Source: Dorea_A amylophila | GTDB lineage: Bacteria > Bacillota > Clostridia > Lachnospirales > Lachnospiraceae | Assembly (NCBI RefSeq): GCF_025567265.1 | Contig: NZ_JAOQJW010000015.1 | Coordinates: 1-64,000 of the forward strand | DNA length: 64,000 nucleotides | Direction: 5' to 3' | Shown: piece after piece, positions 42,351 through 50,925 of the stretch | How the letters are laid out: every line of letters begins with the position of its first letter | Numbering within the stretch: the stretch's first letter is position 1 | Program-made: the position numbers and the translations under genes | The notes under the pieces: generated by a model | What the model saw: the letters and a program-made list of their open reading frames with translations, nothing else | Told to the model about the DNA's origin: nothing | Database searches by the model: none

Positions 42351-42472
42351 TAGAGATATTAGAAAACATAATGCAGATATAATGAAAAGTGATACTTTTG
42401 GCGAAAAATTAACAGCGCCGATATAAAAAGAGAATCTAAAAGATTGTACGGTAAAAAAAACAAAAATAGTGC

Positions 42473-42501
42473 TTGCATTATCTGCCGGATTGGGATATAC
42501 T
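42473..42501 (+). promoter_or_regulatory. Promoter of the S10 ribosomal operon
   Basis: TTGCAT (42473-42478), 17 bp, TATACT (42496-42501), about 226 bp before rpsJ. Confidence 0.8.
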
Positions 42502-42508
42502 AAGAGAG

Positions 42509-42734
42509 CTGTGACATGATAGCGTTGAAGCGTGAGGTTGCTGCTGGAGATCAGCAGGTTTTCCGTGGAGCGAATGTCAAGTTAGGAAACTGGCGACAAG
42601 TCACTGTACGAAACTACTATAACAGCCACTGCGATGTGGTAACAACGTGTGGGTTCTCACGACACACACGGGAGAGTGTACAGTCACCGCTTGTCGTACT
42701 CGATTATAAGTACGAAAAGGAGGCGACTTTTTTT
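42509..42734 (+). promoter_or_regulatory. Structured leader of the S10 operon
   Basis: The 226-nt leader folds by eye into CTGCTG/CAGCAG (42541-42557) and a long rod: CGACAAG (42594-42600) with CTTGTCG (42690-42696), then CTGTAC (42604-42609) with GTACAG (42678-42683). The rod encloses CCAC/GTGG and GTGTG/CACAC hairpins. A further hairpin CGTACT/AGTACG (42695-42714) abuts the ribosome-binding site and shares two bases with the rod, so the two may compete. An autoregulatory role for a ribosomal protein is inferred. Confidence 0.6.
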
Positions 42735-43046
42735 ATGGCAAGTCAAGTAATGAGAATCACTTTAAAGGCGTATGATCATCAGTTAGTAGATGCATCCGCT
42801 AAGAAAATCATCGAAACTGTAAAGAAAAATGGATCTAAGGTGAGTGGACCTGTACCACTTCCGACAAAGAAGGAAGTAGTTACAATCTTAAGAGCTGTTC
42901 ACAAATACAAAGATTCCAGAGAGCAGTTCGAACAGAGAACTCATAAGAGACTGATCGATATCATTGCACCGACACAGAAGACTGTGGATGCATTATCAAG
43001 ATTGGAAATGCCAGCTGGTGTAGCTATTGATATCAAAATGAAATAA
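42735..43046 (+). CDS. rpsJ: 30S ribosomal protein S10
   Basis: The 103-residue product (MRITLKAYDHQLVDASAKKI, then PLPTKKEVVTILRAVHKYKDS and QRTHKRLIDI) is a typical S10, part of the 30S head. The ATG at 42735 has AGGAGG nearby; an open frame reaching back to 42516 is leader RNA, not protein. First gene of the operon. Confidence 0.97.
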   Translation: MASQVMRITLKAYDHQLVDASAKKIIETVKKNGSKVSGPVPLPTKKEVVTILRAVHKYKDSREQFEQRTHKRLIDIIAPTQKTVDALSRLEMPAGVAIDIKMK

Positions 43047-43123
43047 GAAGCAGTAATTCCTATAATTTAGGATGAGCGTCCGAAAAAGGGCGTTCCGCTG
43101 TAAATCACAGGAGGTAAAATAAA

Positions 43124-43804
43124 ATGAAGAAAGCTATTTTAGCAACAAAAGTCGGAATGACTCAGATCTTCAACGAAGACGGAACACTTACTCCGGTAAC
43201 AGTTCTTCAGGCAGGACCTTGTGCTGTAACACAGATCAAGACTGTTGAGAATGACGGATATGAAGCTGTTCAGGTTGGATTCGTTGACAAGAAAGACAAG
43301 ATCATCAACAAAGACAAAGGCGGAAAGAAAGAAATCGTTCACCGTCACGGTGTAACAAAGGCAGAGCAGGGACATTTTGCTAAAGCCGGTGTTACAGGTA
43401 AGAAATTTGTAAGAGAATTTAAATTTGAAAATGCTAGCGAATATGAGTTAGGTCAGGAAATCAAAGCTGATATCTTCGCTGCTGGAGATAAGATTGATGC
43501 AACTGCAATCTCTAAAGGAAAAGGATTCCAGGGTGCAATCAAACGTCACAATCAGTCAAGAGGACCTATGGCTCATGGTTCTAAGTATCATCGCCATGCT
43601 GGTTCAAACGGTGCTTGTTCAGATCCAAGTAAAGTATTCAAAGGAAAACACATGCCGGGACATATGGGAAGTAAGAAGATTACAGTCCAGAACCTTGTAG
43701 TTGTACGTGTTGATGCTGAGAATAACTTACTTCTGGTTAAAGGTTCAGTACCGGGACCTAAGAAATCTTTAGTAACTATCAAAGAAGCAGTAAAAGCTAA
43801 CTAA
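43124..43804 (+). CDS. rplC: 50S ribosomal protein L3
   Basis: The 226-residue protein has the L3 start KAILATKVGMTQIFNEDG and the conserved RGPMAHGSKYHRHAGSNG loop that reaches the peptidyl-transferase centre. CAGGAGG precedes the ATG. It is preceded by a 77-nt spacer with a short GCG-rich hairpin. Confidence 0.97.
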   Translation: MKKAILATKVGMTQIFNEDGTLTPVTVLQAGPCAVTQIKTVENDGYEAVQVGFVDKKDKIINKDKGGKKEIVHRHGVTKAEQGHFAKAGVTGKKFVREFKFENASEYELGQEIKADIFAAGDKIDATAISKGKGFQGAIKRHNQSRGPMAHGSKYHRHAGSNGACSDPSKVFKGKHMPGHMGSKKITVQNLVVVRVDAENNLLLVKGSVPGPKKSLVTIKEAVKAN

Positions 43805-43833
43805 GATTTGGCGAAGGAAGGAGGACACTTAAG

Positions 43834-44454
43834 ATGGCTAACGTATCTGTTTATAATATCGAAGGTAAAGAAGTTGGTAAGATCGACTTAAGCGATGCTG
43901 TATTCGGTGTTGAAGTAAATGAACATCTTGTACACATGGCAGTTGTAAGCCAGCTTGCAAATAACCGTCAGGGAACACAGAAAGCGAAAACACGTTCTGA
44001 AGTTTCTGGTGGTGGAAGAAAACCATGGAGACAGAAAGGAACCGGTCATGCAAGACAGGGATCCACAAGAGCTCCACAGTGGACAGGCGGCGGAGTTGTA
44101 TTCGCACCAGTTCCGAGAGATTATTCTTTCAAAATGAATAAGAGAGAGAAGAGAGCAGCTCTGAAATCTGCACTCACATCAAGAGTTGAAGAAAACAAAT
44201 TTATCGTAATCGATGAGATCAACTTTGAAGAAACAAAGACAAAGAACTTTGCAAACATTCTTAAGAGTTTAGATGTATCTAAAGCATTAGTAGTATTAGA
44301 GGATGACAACAAAAATGCAGAACTTTCAGCAAGAAACATTGCTGACGTCAAGACTGCAAAGACTAATACAATCAATGTGTACGATATCTTAAAATACAAC
44401 ACAGTAATCACAACAAAAGCTGTTGTTGCTAAAATCGAGGAGGTGTACGCATAA
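43834..44454 (+). CDS. rplD: 50S ribosomal protein L4
   Basis: L4 has 206 residues with the extended loop KTRSEVSGGGRKPWRQKGT and ARQGSTRAPQWTGGGVVF that lines the exit tunnel. In gamma-proteobacteria L4 represses this operon through the S10 leader; whether that holds here is unknown. Its stop overlaps the rplW start by 1 bp. Confidence 0.97.
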   Translation: MANVSVYNIEGKEVGKIDLSDAVFGVEVNEHLVHMAVVSQLANNRQGTQKAKTRSEVSGGGRKPWRQKGTGHARQGSTRAPQWTGGGVVFAPVPRDYSFKMNKREKRAALKSALTSRVEENKFIVIDEINFEETKTKNFANILKSLDVSKALVVLEDDNKNAELSARNIADVKTAKTNTINVYDILKYNTVITTKAVVAKIEEVYA

Positions 44455-44759
44455 TGGCAAACGTTCAGTATTATGATGTAATCCTTAAACCTGTAGTAAC
44501 AGAAAAGAGTATGGAACTTATGGGAGAAAAGAAATACACTTTCTTAGTACACCCAGAAGCAACAAAATCTCAGATTAAAGAAGCTGTTGAAAAAATGTTT
44601 ACCGGAACAAAAGTAGAGAAAGTAAACACAATGAATAACGACGGAAAGAAGAAAAGAGTTCGTGGAACTTACAACTTCGGAAAAACAGCTAAAACTAAGA
44701 AAGCAATCGTAAAACTTACAGAGGATAGCGCAGATATCGAGATCTTCCAGGGATTATAA
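44454..44759 (+). CDS. rplW: 50S ribosomal protein L23
   Basis: The 101-residue protein has the L23 pattern YYDVILKPVVTEKSMELM and KVEKVNTMNNDGKKKR. L23 sits at the tunnel exit and docks trigger factor and SRP. Translationally coupled to rplD by a 1-bp overlap (TAATG). Confidence 0.96.
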   Translation: MANVQYYDVILKPVVTEKSMELMGEKKYTFLVHPEATKSQIKEAVEKMFTGTKVEKVNTMNNDGKKKRVRGTYNFGKTAKTKKAIVKLTEDSADIEIFQGL

Positions 44760-44816
44760 GATTGCAAAGCATACGGACAGAAACCGTGACAATAAACAAT
44801 TGAAAGGAGATTTATC

Positions 44817-45659
44817 ATGGGAATCAAAACATACCGCCCATATACGCCTTCCAGAAGACAGATGACTGGTTCTGATTTCTCTGAAATCACAAAGACAACA
44901 CCAGAAAAATCTCTGTTAGCTCCAAAGAGCAGACAAGCTGGACGTAATAATCAAGGAAAAATCACAGTTAGACACCGCGGAGGCGGAGCTAAGAAAAAAT
45001 ATAGAATTATCGACTTCAAGAGAAGAAAAGACAATATCCACGCAACTGTACTTGGCATCGAATATGATCCAAACAGAACAGCTAATATTGCTCTGATCTG
45101 CTATGAAGATGGTGAAAAAGCATATATCATCGCTCCAGAAGGACTTACAGATGGAATGACAATTATGAATGGACCAGAAGCCGAAGTTAAAATCGGTAAC
45201 TGCCTTCCATTAGCACAGATTCCGGTTGGTACTCAGGTTCATAACATTGAGCTTCATCCTGGAAAAGGTGGACAGATGGTTCGTTCCGCTGGTAACAGTG
45301 CTCAGTTAATGGCGAAAGAAGGAAAATATGCGACACTCAGACTTCCATCAGGAGAAATGAGAATGGTACCGCTTGAGTGCAGAGCTTCTGTCGGAGTTGT
45401 TGGAAATGGTGATCACAACCTGATCAACATTGGTAAAGCAGGACGTAAACGTCATATGGGAATCAGACCTACAGTTCGTGGTTCTGTTATGAACCCGAAT
45501 GACCATCCGCATGGTGGTGGTGAAGGTAAGACAGGAATCGGTCGTCCGGGTCCGTGTACACCTTGGGGCAAACCAGCACTTGGTCTTAAGACAAGAAAGA
45601 AAAATAAAGCTTCTAACAAGATGATCGTAAGAAGAAGAGATGGTAAAGCAATTAAATAG
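44817..45659 (+). CDS. rplB: 50S ribosomal protein L2
   Basis: The 280-residue protein has HRGGGAKKKYRIIDFKR, the RSAGNSAQLMAKEGKYA segment and GGGEGKTGIGRPGPCTPWGKP containing the conserved histidine region. L2 is a core protein near the peptidyl-transferase centre. GAAAGGAG precedes the ATG. Confidence 0.97.
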   Translation: MGIKTYRPYTPSRRQMTGSDFSEITKTTPEKSLLAPKSRQAGRNNQGKITVRHRGGGAKKKYRIIDFKRRKDNIHATVLGIEYDPNRTANIALICYEDGEKAYIIAPEGLTDGMTIMNGPEAEVKIGNCLPLAQIPVGTQVHNIELHPGKGGQMVRSAGNSAQLMAKEGKYATLRLPSGEMRMVPLECRASVGVVGNGDHNLINIGKAGRKRHMGIRPTVRGSVMNPNDHPHGGGEGKTGIGRPGPCTPWGKPALGLKTRKKNKASNKMIVRRRDGKAIK

Positions 45660-45682
45660 TTTTCATAAGGAGGTTAGAACCT

Positions 45683-45964
45683 ATGGCACGTTCTATTAAA
45701 AAAGGACCATTCGCAGACGCAAGCCTGCTTAAAAAGGTTGATGCTATGAACGAGGCTGGAGACAAGTCTGTAATCAAGACATGGTCCCGTCGTTCTACAA
45801 TCTTCCCAAGCATGATCGGACATACAATTGCTGTTCATGACGGAAGAAAGCATGTACCTGTATATGTTACTGAAGATATGGTTGGACACAAACTTGGAGA
45901 GTTCGTAGCAACCAGAACCTACAGAGGACACGGAAAAGACGAAAAGAAATCCAAAGTTAGATAA
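45683..45964 (+). CDS. rpsS: 30S ribosomal protein S19
   Basis: The 93-residue product starts ARSIKKGPFADASLLKKV and carries TWSRRSTIFPSMIGHTIAVH and the KLGEFVATRTYRGH motif of S19. It binds 16S rRNA in the 30S head with S13. AAGGAGG precedes the ATG. Confidence 0.97.
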   Translation: MARSIKKGPFADASLLKKVDAMNEAGDKSVIKTWSRRSTIFPSMIGHTIAVHDGRKHVPVYVTEDMVGHKLGEFVATRTYRGHGKDEKKSKVR

Positions 45965-45990
45965 TTAGATTGTGAAAGGAGGGTTCATCC

Positions 45991-46377
45991 ATGGCTAAAG
46001 GACATAGATCCCAAATTAAAAGAGAAAGAAATGCTAACAAAGATACAAGACCTTCTGCTAAGTTATCTTACGCAAGAGTTTCTGTTCAGAAAGCATGCTT
46101 CGTATTAGATGCCATCAGAGGTAAGGATGTAACAACAGCACTTGGTATTTTGACATACAATCCAAGATATGCTTCTAGTTTAATAAAAAAATTATTAGAG
46201 TCTGCAATTGCAAATGCTGAGAATAACAACGGCATGAATGCTGAGAATCTGTACATTGCAGAGGCTTATGCAAACAAAGGACCAACAATGAAGAGAATCA
46301 GACCTAGAGCACAGGGTAGAGCTTACAGAATCGAAAAGAGAATGAGCCACATTACACTCGTGCTTGATGAAAGATAA
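45991..46377 (+). CDS. rplV: 50S ribosomal protein L22
   Basis: The 128-residue protein has ARVSVQKACFVLDAIRGKD and the C-terminal loop KRIRPRAQGRAYRIEKRMSH that lines the tunnel and can carry macrolide-resistance changes. AAAGGAGG precedes the ATG. Confidence 0.96.
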   Translation: MAKGHRSQIKRERNANKDTRPSAKLSYARVSVQKACFVLDAIRGKDVTTALGILTYNPRYASSLIKKLLESAIANAENNNGMNAENLYIAEAYANKGPTMKRIRPRAQGRAYRIEKRMSHITLVLDER

Positions 46378-46388
46378 GGAGGGCAAAC

Positions 46389-47042
46389 ATGGGACAGAAA
46401 GTTAATCCTCATGGTTTGAGAGTCGGAGTTATCAAAGACTGGGACTCAAGATGGTATGCAGAGAAAGATTTCGCAGACTGCTTAGTGGAAGACCATGAAA
46501 TCAGAACATATCTTAAGAAGAGATTATACAGTGCTGGTATTTCTAAAATTGAAATCGAGAGAGCATCTGACCGCGTAAAGATCATCGTTTACACAGCAAA
46601 ACCTGGTGTTGTAATCGGTAAAGGCGGAGCAGAGATCGAGAAAGTAAAAGGTGAATTAGCACAGTTTACAGATAAAAAGTTAATCGTTGACATCAAAGAA
46701 ATCAAGAGACCGGATAAAGATGCTCAGTTAGTAGCTGAGAACATCGCATTACAGCTTGAGAACCGTATTTCTTTCAGACGTGCAATGAAATCCTGCATGT
46801 CAAGAACTATGAAATCTGGAGCACTTGGTGTTAAGACTTCTGTATCAGGACGTCTTGGTGGAGCTGACATGGCTCGTACAGAGTTCTACAGCGAGGGAAC
46901 AATTCCTCTTCAGACACTGAGAGCAGACATTGACTACGGATTCGCTGAAGCAAACACAACTTACGGAAAAGTTGGTGTTAAAGTTTGGATCTACAAAGGC
47001 GAAGTTCTTCCGGAGAAAACAGTTAAGGAAGGAGATAGATAA
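46389..47042 (+). CDS. rpsC: 30S ribosomal protein S3
   Basis: The 217-residue protein starts GQKVNPHGLRVGVIKDWDS and has the KH-domain GXXG-like loop PGVVIGKGGAEIEKVK. The C-terminal domain includes GRLGGADMARTEFYSEG. S3 lies at the mRNA entry site. It follows rplV by 11 bp. Confidence 0.97.
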   Translation: MGQKVNPHGLRVGVIKDWDSRWYAEKDFADCLVEDHEIRTYLKKRLYSAGISKIEIERASDRVKIIVYTAKPGVVIGKGGAEIEKVKGELAQFTDKKLIVDIKEIKRPDKDAQLVAENIALQLENRISFRRAMKSCMSRTMKSGALGVKTSVSGRLGGADMARTEFYSEGTIPLQTLRADIDYGFAEANTTYGKVGVKVWIYKGEVLPEKTVKEGDR

Positions 47043-47044
47043 TC

Positions 47045-47482
47045 ATGTTAATGCCAAAAAGAGTAAAACGTCGTAAACAATTCCGTGGTACCATGAAGGG
47101 TAAAGCTCTTCGCGGTAACCAGATTACAAACGGTGAATATGGTATCGTTGCAACGGAACCTTGCTGGATCCGTTCTAACCAGATCGAAGCAGCCCGTATC
47201 GCTATGACACGTTACATCAAGCGTGGTGGTAAAGTTTGGATCAAGATATTCCCAGATAAACCTGTAACTACGAAACCAGCTGAGACACGTATGGGTTCTG
47301 GTAAAGGAACCTTAGAATACTGGGTAGCTGTTGTTAAACCGGGACGCGTTCTTTTTGAGATCGCAGGTGTACCGGAAGAAGTTGCGAAAGAGGCTCTTCG
47401 TCTTGCAACTCACAAGCTGCCATGTAAATGTAAAGTAGTTTCTCGCGCAGACTTAGAAGGCGGTGATAACAGTGAAAATTAA
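47045..47482 (+). CDS. rplP: 50S ribosomal protein L16
   Basis: The 145-residue protein starts MLMPKRVKRRKQFRG, as usual for L16, and contains TRMGSGKGTLEYWVAVVKPG. It contacts tRNA in the A site. Its 3' end overlaps the GTG start of rpmC by 11 bp. Confidence 0.97.
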   Translation: MLMPKRVKRRKQFRGTMKGKALRGNQITNGEYGIVATEPCWIRSNQIEAARIAMTRYIKRGGKVWIKIFPDKPVTTKPAETRMGSGKGTLEYWVAVVKPGRVLFEIAGVPEEVAKEALRLATHKLPCKCKVVSRADLEGGDNSEN

Positions 47483-47675
47483 TGCATTTGTTGAAGATTT
47501 AAAAGCAAAATCAGCTGCAGAGCTGAATGAAGAATTAGTAGCTGCTAAAAAGGAACTTTTTAATTTAAGATTCCAGAACGCAACAAACCAGTTGGACAAT
47601 ACAAGCAGAATTAAAGAAGTAAGAAGAAATATTGCCAGAATTCAGACAGTAATCACTGAAAAGGCAGCTCAGTAG
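47472..47675 (+). CDS. rpmC: 50S ribosomal protein L29
   Basis: The 67-residue protein is read from a GTG at 47472 inside the end of rplP; a GTG at 47463 would give three extra residues not usual for L29. KELFNLRFQNATNQLDNTSR and KEVRRNIARIQTVI are L29 hallmarks. It lies near the tunnel exit beside L23. Confidence 0.93.
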   Translation: MKINAFVEDLKAKSAAELNEELVAAKKELFNLRFQNATNQLDNTSRIKEVRRNIARIQTVITEKAAQ

Positions 47676-47712
47676 AAACTGAAAACTCACAAAATGAAAG
47701 GAGTTACAGACT

Positions 47713-47967
47713 GTGGAAAGAAATCTTAGAAAAACCAGAGTTGGTAAGGTTGTCAGCAACAAGATGGACAAAACTATCGTTGTAGCAATCGAAGATCATG
47801 TAAAACATCCACTTTACAAGAAGATTGTAAAGAAGACATATAAATTAAAAGCACATGATGAAAACAATGAGTGCAATATTGGCGACAAAGTAAAAGTTAT
47901 GGAAACAAGACCTCTGTCAAAAGACAAGAGATGGAGACTTGTTGAAGTTATGGAAAAAGTGAAATAG
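47713..47967 (+). CDS. rpsQ: 30S ribosomal protein S17
   Basis: The 84-residue product uses a GTG start after AAAGGAG. ERNLRKTRVGKVVSNKMDKT and ETRPLSKDKRWRLVEV are S17 motifs. It is a primary 16S rRNA-binding protein. Confidence 0.95.
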   Translation: MERNLRKTRVGKVVSNKMDKTIVVAIEDHVKHPLYKKIVKKTYKLKAHDENNECNIGDKVKVMETRPLSKDKRWRLVEVMEKVK

Positions 47968-47986
47968 TATAAGGAGGGAAACCTGC

Positions 47987-48355
47987 ATGATACAGCAAGA
48001 AAGCAGACTTAAAGTAGCAGACAACACAGGTGCGAAAGAGTTACTGTGTATCCGTGTACTTGGCGGTTCAACAAGAAGATATGCAAGTATCGGTGATGTA
48101 ATCGTTGCGACTGTTAAAGATGCAACACCAGGCGGCGTTGTTAAAAAAGGTGACGTAGTTAAAGCTGTAGTTGTTCGTACTGTAAACAGTACACGTCGTA
48201 AAGATGGATCTTACATCCGTTTCGATGAAAATGCTGCTGTAATTATAAAAGATGATAAGACACCAAGAGGAACCCGTATCTTCGGGCCAGTAGCAAGAGA
48301 GCTTCGTGACAAACAGTTCATGAGAATTGTTTCTCTGGCTCCGGAAGTACTTTAA
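47987..48355 (+). CDS. rplN: 50S ribosomal protein L14
   Basis: The 122-residue protein starts MIQQESRLKVADNTGAKELL and has VVVRTVNSTRRKDGSYIRF and GTRIFGPVARELRDKQFMRI, typical of L14. It lies at the subunit interface. AAGGAGG precedes the ATG. Confidence 0.97.
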   Translation: MIQQESRLKVADNTGAKELLCIRVLGGSTRRYASIGDVIVATVKDATPGGVVKKGDVVKAVVVRTVNSTRRKDGSYIRFDENAAVIIKDDKTPRGTRIFGPVARELRDKQFMRIVSLAPEVL

Positions 48356-48370
48356 GGAGGTGCGCGTAAG

Positions 48371-48682
48371 ATGTCAATGTTAAAGATCAAAAAAGGTGAT
48401 ACAGTCAAGGTTATCGCCGGTAAAGATAAAGACAAAGAAGGCAAAGTTATCGCTGTTAACCAGAAGACAGGAAAGGTTATCGTTGAAGGCGTAAATATGC
48501 TGACAAAGCACACAAAACCAAGTGCTCAGAACCAGGAAGGCGGAATCGTTCGTCAGGAAGGACCAATCGATATCTCTAACGTAATGTATGTTCACAAAGG
48601 AACTGCTACAAGAGTTGGTATCAAGATGGATGGAGACAAAAAAGTACGTTACGCTAAATCAACAGGCGAAGTGATTGATTAA
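48371..48682 (+). CDS. rplX: 50S ribosomal protein L24
   Basis: The 103-residue protein has a KOW motif (KKGDTVKVIAGKDKDKEGKV) and the conserved GGIVRQEGPIDISNVM. L24 helps start 50S assembly. AGGAGG overlaps the end of rplN and lies 10 nt before the ATG. Confidence 0.96.
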   Translation: MSMLKIKKGDTVKVIAGKDKDKEGKVIAVNQKTGKVIVEGVNMLTKHTKPSAQNQEGGIVRQEGPIDISNVMYVHKGTATRVGIKMDGDKKVRYAKSTGEVID

Positions 48683-48705
48683 TTTGAGGAAGGAGGTCCA
48701 AAGCT

Positions 48706-49245
48706 TTGAGTAGACTGAAAGAACAGTACCAGAACGAGATCGTTGATGCAATGATCAAAAAGTTCGGTTATAAAAATATTATGGAAGTACCAAAACTCGA
48801 TAAAGTTGTTATCAACATGGGTGTTGGTGAAGCAAAAGATAACGCAAAACTTTTAGATGCTGCAATCGCTGACATGGAGAAAATTACAGGTCAGAAGGCT
48901 GTAGTTTGTAAAGCTAAAAAGTCCGTTGCTAACTTTAAAATCAGAGAGGGTATGCCGATCGGATGTAAAGTTACATTAAGAGGAGAAAAGATGTATGAGT
49001 TCGTTGACCGTCTGGTTAACCTTGCTCTTCCTCGTGTACGTGACTTTAGAGGTGTAAATCCTAACGCATTTGACGGAAGAGGTAACTATGCTCTCGGAAT
49101 TAAAGAGCAGCTGATCTTCCCTGAGATCGAATACGATAAAGTAGATAAGGTAAGAGGTATGGATATCATCTTCGTTACTACTGCTAATACAGATGAAGAG
49201 GCACGCGAACTGCTCACTCAGTTCAACATGCCATTTACAAAATAA
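48706..49245 (+). CDS. rplE: 50S ribosomal protein L5
   Basis: The 179-residue protein starts at a TTG after GGAGG. MEVPKLDKVVINMGVGEAK, KFKIREGMPIGCKVTLRG-like and RDFRGVNPNAFDGRGNYALG identify L5, which binds 5S rRNA and P-site tRNA. Confidence 0.95.
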   Translation: MSRLKEQYQNEIVDAMIKKFGYKNIMEVPKLDKVVINMGVGEAKDNAKLLDAAIADMEKITGQKAVVCKAKKSVANFKIREGMPIGCKVTLRGEKMYEFVDRLVNLALPRVRDFRGVNPNAFDGRGNYALGIKEQLIFPEIEYDKVDKVRGMDIIFVTTANTDEEARELLTQFNMPFTK

Positions 49246-49256
49246 GGAGGTAAATT

Positions 49257-49442
49257 ATGGCTAAGACAGCAATGAAAGTGAAACAGCAGCGCAAGCAGAA
49301 GTTCTCCACAAGAGAATACAATCGTTGCAGAATCTGTGGACGTCCACATGCATATTTGAGAAAATATGGTATCTGCCGTGTTTGCTTCCGTGAGTTAGCA
49401 TACAAGGGACAGATTCCAGGTGTTAAGAAAGCAAGTTGGTAG
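49257..49442 (+). CDS. rpsN: 30S ribosomal protein S14, zinc-binding type
   Basis: The 61-residue protein has paired CXXC motifs (CRICGRPH and CRVCFREL), so it is the zinc-dependent (type Z) S14. AAGGAGG precedes the ATG. Confidence 0.96.
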   Translation: MAKTAMKVKQQRKQKFSTREYNRCRICGRPHAYLRKYGICRVCFRELAYKGQIPGVKKASW

Positions 49443-49454
49443 GAGGAAAGAACA

Positions 49455-49856
49455 ATGACAATGAGTGATCCAATCGCAGATATGCTTACAAGAATCCGTA
49501 ATGCAAATACTGCTAAACATGATACTGTAGATGTTCCAGCATCCAAGATGAAGCTTGCTATCGCTAATATCTTGTTAGATGAAGGATATATCGAGAAATA
49601 CGATGTTGTTGAAGACGGAGTATTCAAAACAATTCACATCACACTGAAATATGGTGCTGATAAGAACGAGAAAGTTATCACAGGCCTTAAGAGAATTTCT
49701 AAACCAGGTCTTCGTGTATACGCTTCAAGCGAGAATGTACCTAAGGTATTTGGTGGACTTGGAACAGCAATCATTTCCACAAACCAGGGTGTAATCACTG
49801 ACAAAGCTGCAAGAAAGCTTGGTATCGGTGGAGAAGTTCTCTGCTATATTTGGTAA
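49455..49856 (+). CDS. rpsH: 30S ribosomal protein S8
   Basis: The 133-residue protein has MSDPIADMLTRIRNANTAKH and the C-terminal GVITDKAARKLGIGGEVLCYIW of S8, a primary 16S binder and in E. coli the spc-operon repressor. GTAGGAGG precedes the start. A structured 126-nt spacer follows. Confidence 0.97.
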   Translation: MTMSDPIADMLTRIRNANTAKHDTVDVPASKMKLAIANILLDEGYIEKYDVVEDGVFKTIHITLKYGADKNEKVITGLKRISKPGLRVYASSENVPKVFGGLGTAIISTNQGVITDKAARKLGIGGEVLCYIW

Positions 49857-49860
49857 GAAA

Positions 49861-49982
49861 CCCGTGAGCAACTTAGTGAAGGTGTGCCGTAAGGCACAGC
49901 CTGAACTGATTGCCATATAGAAACTGAAAACAGAGAAGCCATAAGAGCTTTTCCGAGAATCTAAGTTAAGGAGGAATAAGGT
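49861..49982 (+). other. Structured spacer between rpsH and rplF
   Basis: The hairpin TGTGCC-GTAA-GGCACA (49883-49898) has a GNRA tetraloop, and TTAGT/ACTGA pairing extends it. It is the longest spacer inside the spc section. It may be an RNA-processing or regulatory site. Confidence 0.45.
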
Positions 49983-50525
49983 ATGTCACGTATCGGAAGA
50001 CATCCAATCGCTATCCCGGCAGGCGTAACTGTTGAGATCGCTGAGAACAATGTAGTGACTGTTAAAGGTCCAAAGGGAACACTTGAGAAAGCACTTCCTA
50101 CAGAGATGGAAATCAAACAGGAAGGCGAAGAAATCGTTGTAACAAGACCAAATGACTTAAAGAAAATGAAATCTTTACATGGTCTTACAAGAACACTGAT
50201 CAATAACATGGTTATTGGTGTAACGGAAGGATACCAGAAGGTTCTGGAAGTTAACGGTGTTGGATACAGAGCAGCAAAATCAGGTAACAAATTAACACTG
50301 AACCTTGGTTATTCTCATCCAGTCGAGATGGAAGATCCTGAAGGCATTGAGACAGTAGTTGAAGGTCAGAACAAGATCATCGTTAAAGGACTCAGTAAAG
50401 AAAAAGTTGGTCAGTTTGCGGCTGAGATCAGAGACAAGAGAAGACCGGAGCCATACAAAGGTAAAGGTATTAAGTATGCTGATGAAGTTATCAGACGTAA
50501 AGTTGGTAAGACTGGTAAAAAATAA
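49983..50525 (+). CDS. rplF: 50S ribosomal protein L6
   Basis: The 180-residue protein starts SRIGRHPIAIPAGVTVEI and ends with RRPEPYKGKGIKYADEVIRR, both hallmarks of L6. It binds near the factor site. AAGGAGG precedes the ATG. Confidence 0.97.
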   Translation: MSRIGRHPIAIPAGVTVEIAENNVVTVKGPKGTLEKALPTEMEIKQEGEEIVVTRPNDLKKMKSLHGLTRTLINNMVIGVTEGYQKVLEVNGVGYRAAKSGNKLTLNLGYSHPVEMEDPEGIETVVEGQNKIIVKGLSKEKVGQFAAEIRDKRRPEPYKGKGIKYADEVIRRKVGKTGKK

Positions 50526-50542
50526 GTAAGGAGAGTGTGAAA

Positions 50543-50911
50543 ATGGTTAGCAAAAAATCAAGAAGTGAAGTTCGCGTAAACAAGCACAGAAAATTACGTA
50601 ACCGTTTATCTGGTACAGCTGAGTGCCCACGTTTAGCGGTATTCAGAAGTAATAATCATATGTATGCTCAAATTATTGACGATACAGTTGGAAATACACT
50701 GGTTTCCGCTTCCACTCTTCAGAAAGATGTGAAAGCAAACCTGGAGAAAACTAACAACGTTGATGCAGCAGCATATTTAGGAAAAGTAATCGCAGAAAAG
50801 GCCCTTGAAAAAGGTATTAAAGACGTTGTCTTCGACAGAGGCGGATTTATTTATCAGGGTAAAGTACAGGCATTAGCAGACGCAGCTAGAGAAGCTGGGT
50901 TGAATTTCTAG
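50543..50911 (+). CDS. rplR: 50S ribosomal protein L18
   Basis: The 122-residue protein has RKLRNRLSGTAECPRLAVFR and VVFDRGGFIYQGKVQALADA, typical of 5S rRNA-binding L18. The ATG at 50543 is 9 nt after AAGGAG; a GTG at 50537 is too close. Confidence 0.95.
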   Translation: MVSKKSRSEVRVNKHRKLRNRLSGTAECPRLAVFRSNNHMYAQIIDDTVGNTLVSASTLQKDVKANLEKTNNVDAAAYLGKVIAEKALEKGIKDVVFDRGGFIYQGKVQALADAAREAGLNF

Positions 50912-50925
50912 AAGGAGGAGCACAC

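Noticed and set aside
42516..42734. N-terminal extension of rpsJ upstream of 42735.
   Set aside because: S10 begins at 42735 after AGGAGG; the extension is structured leader RNA with no protein homology.
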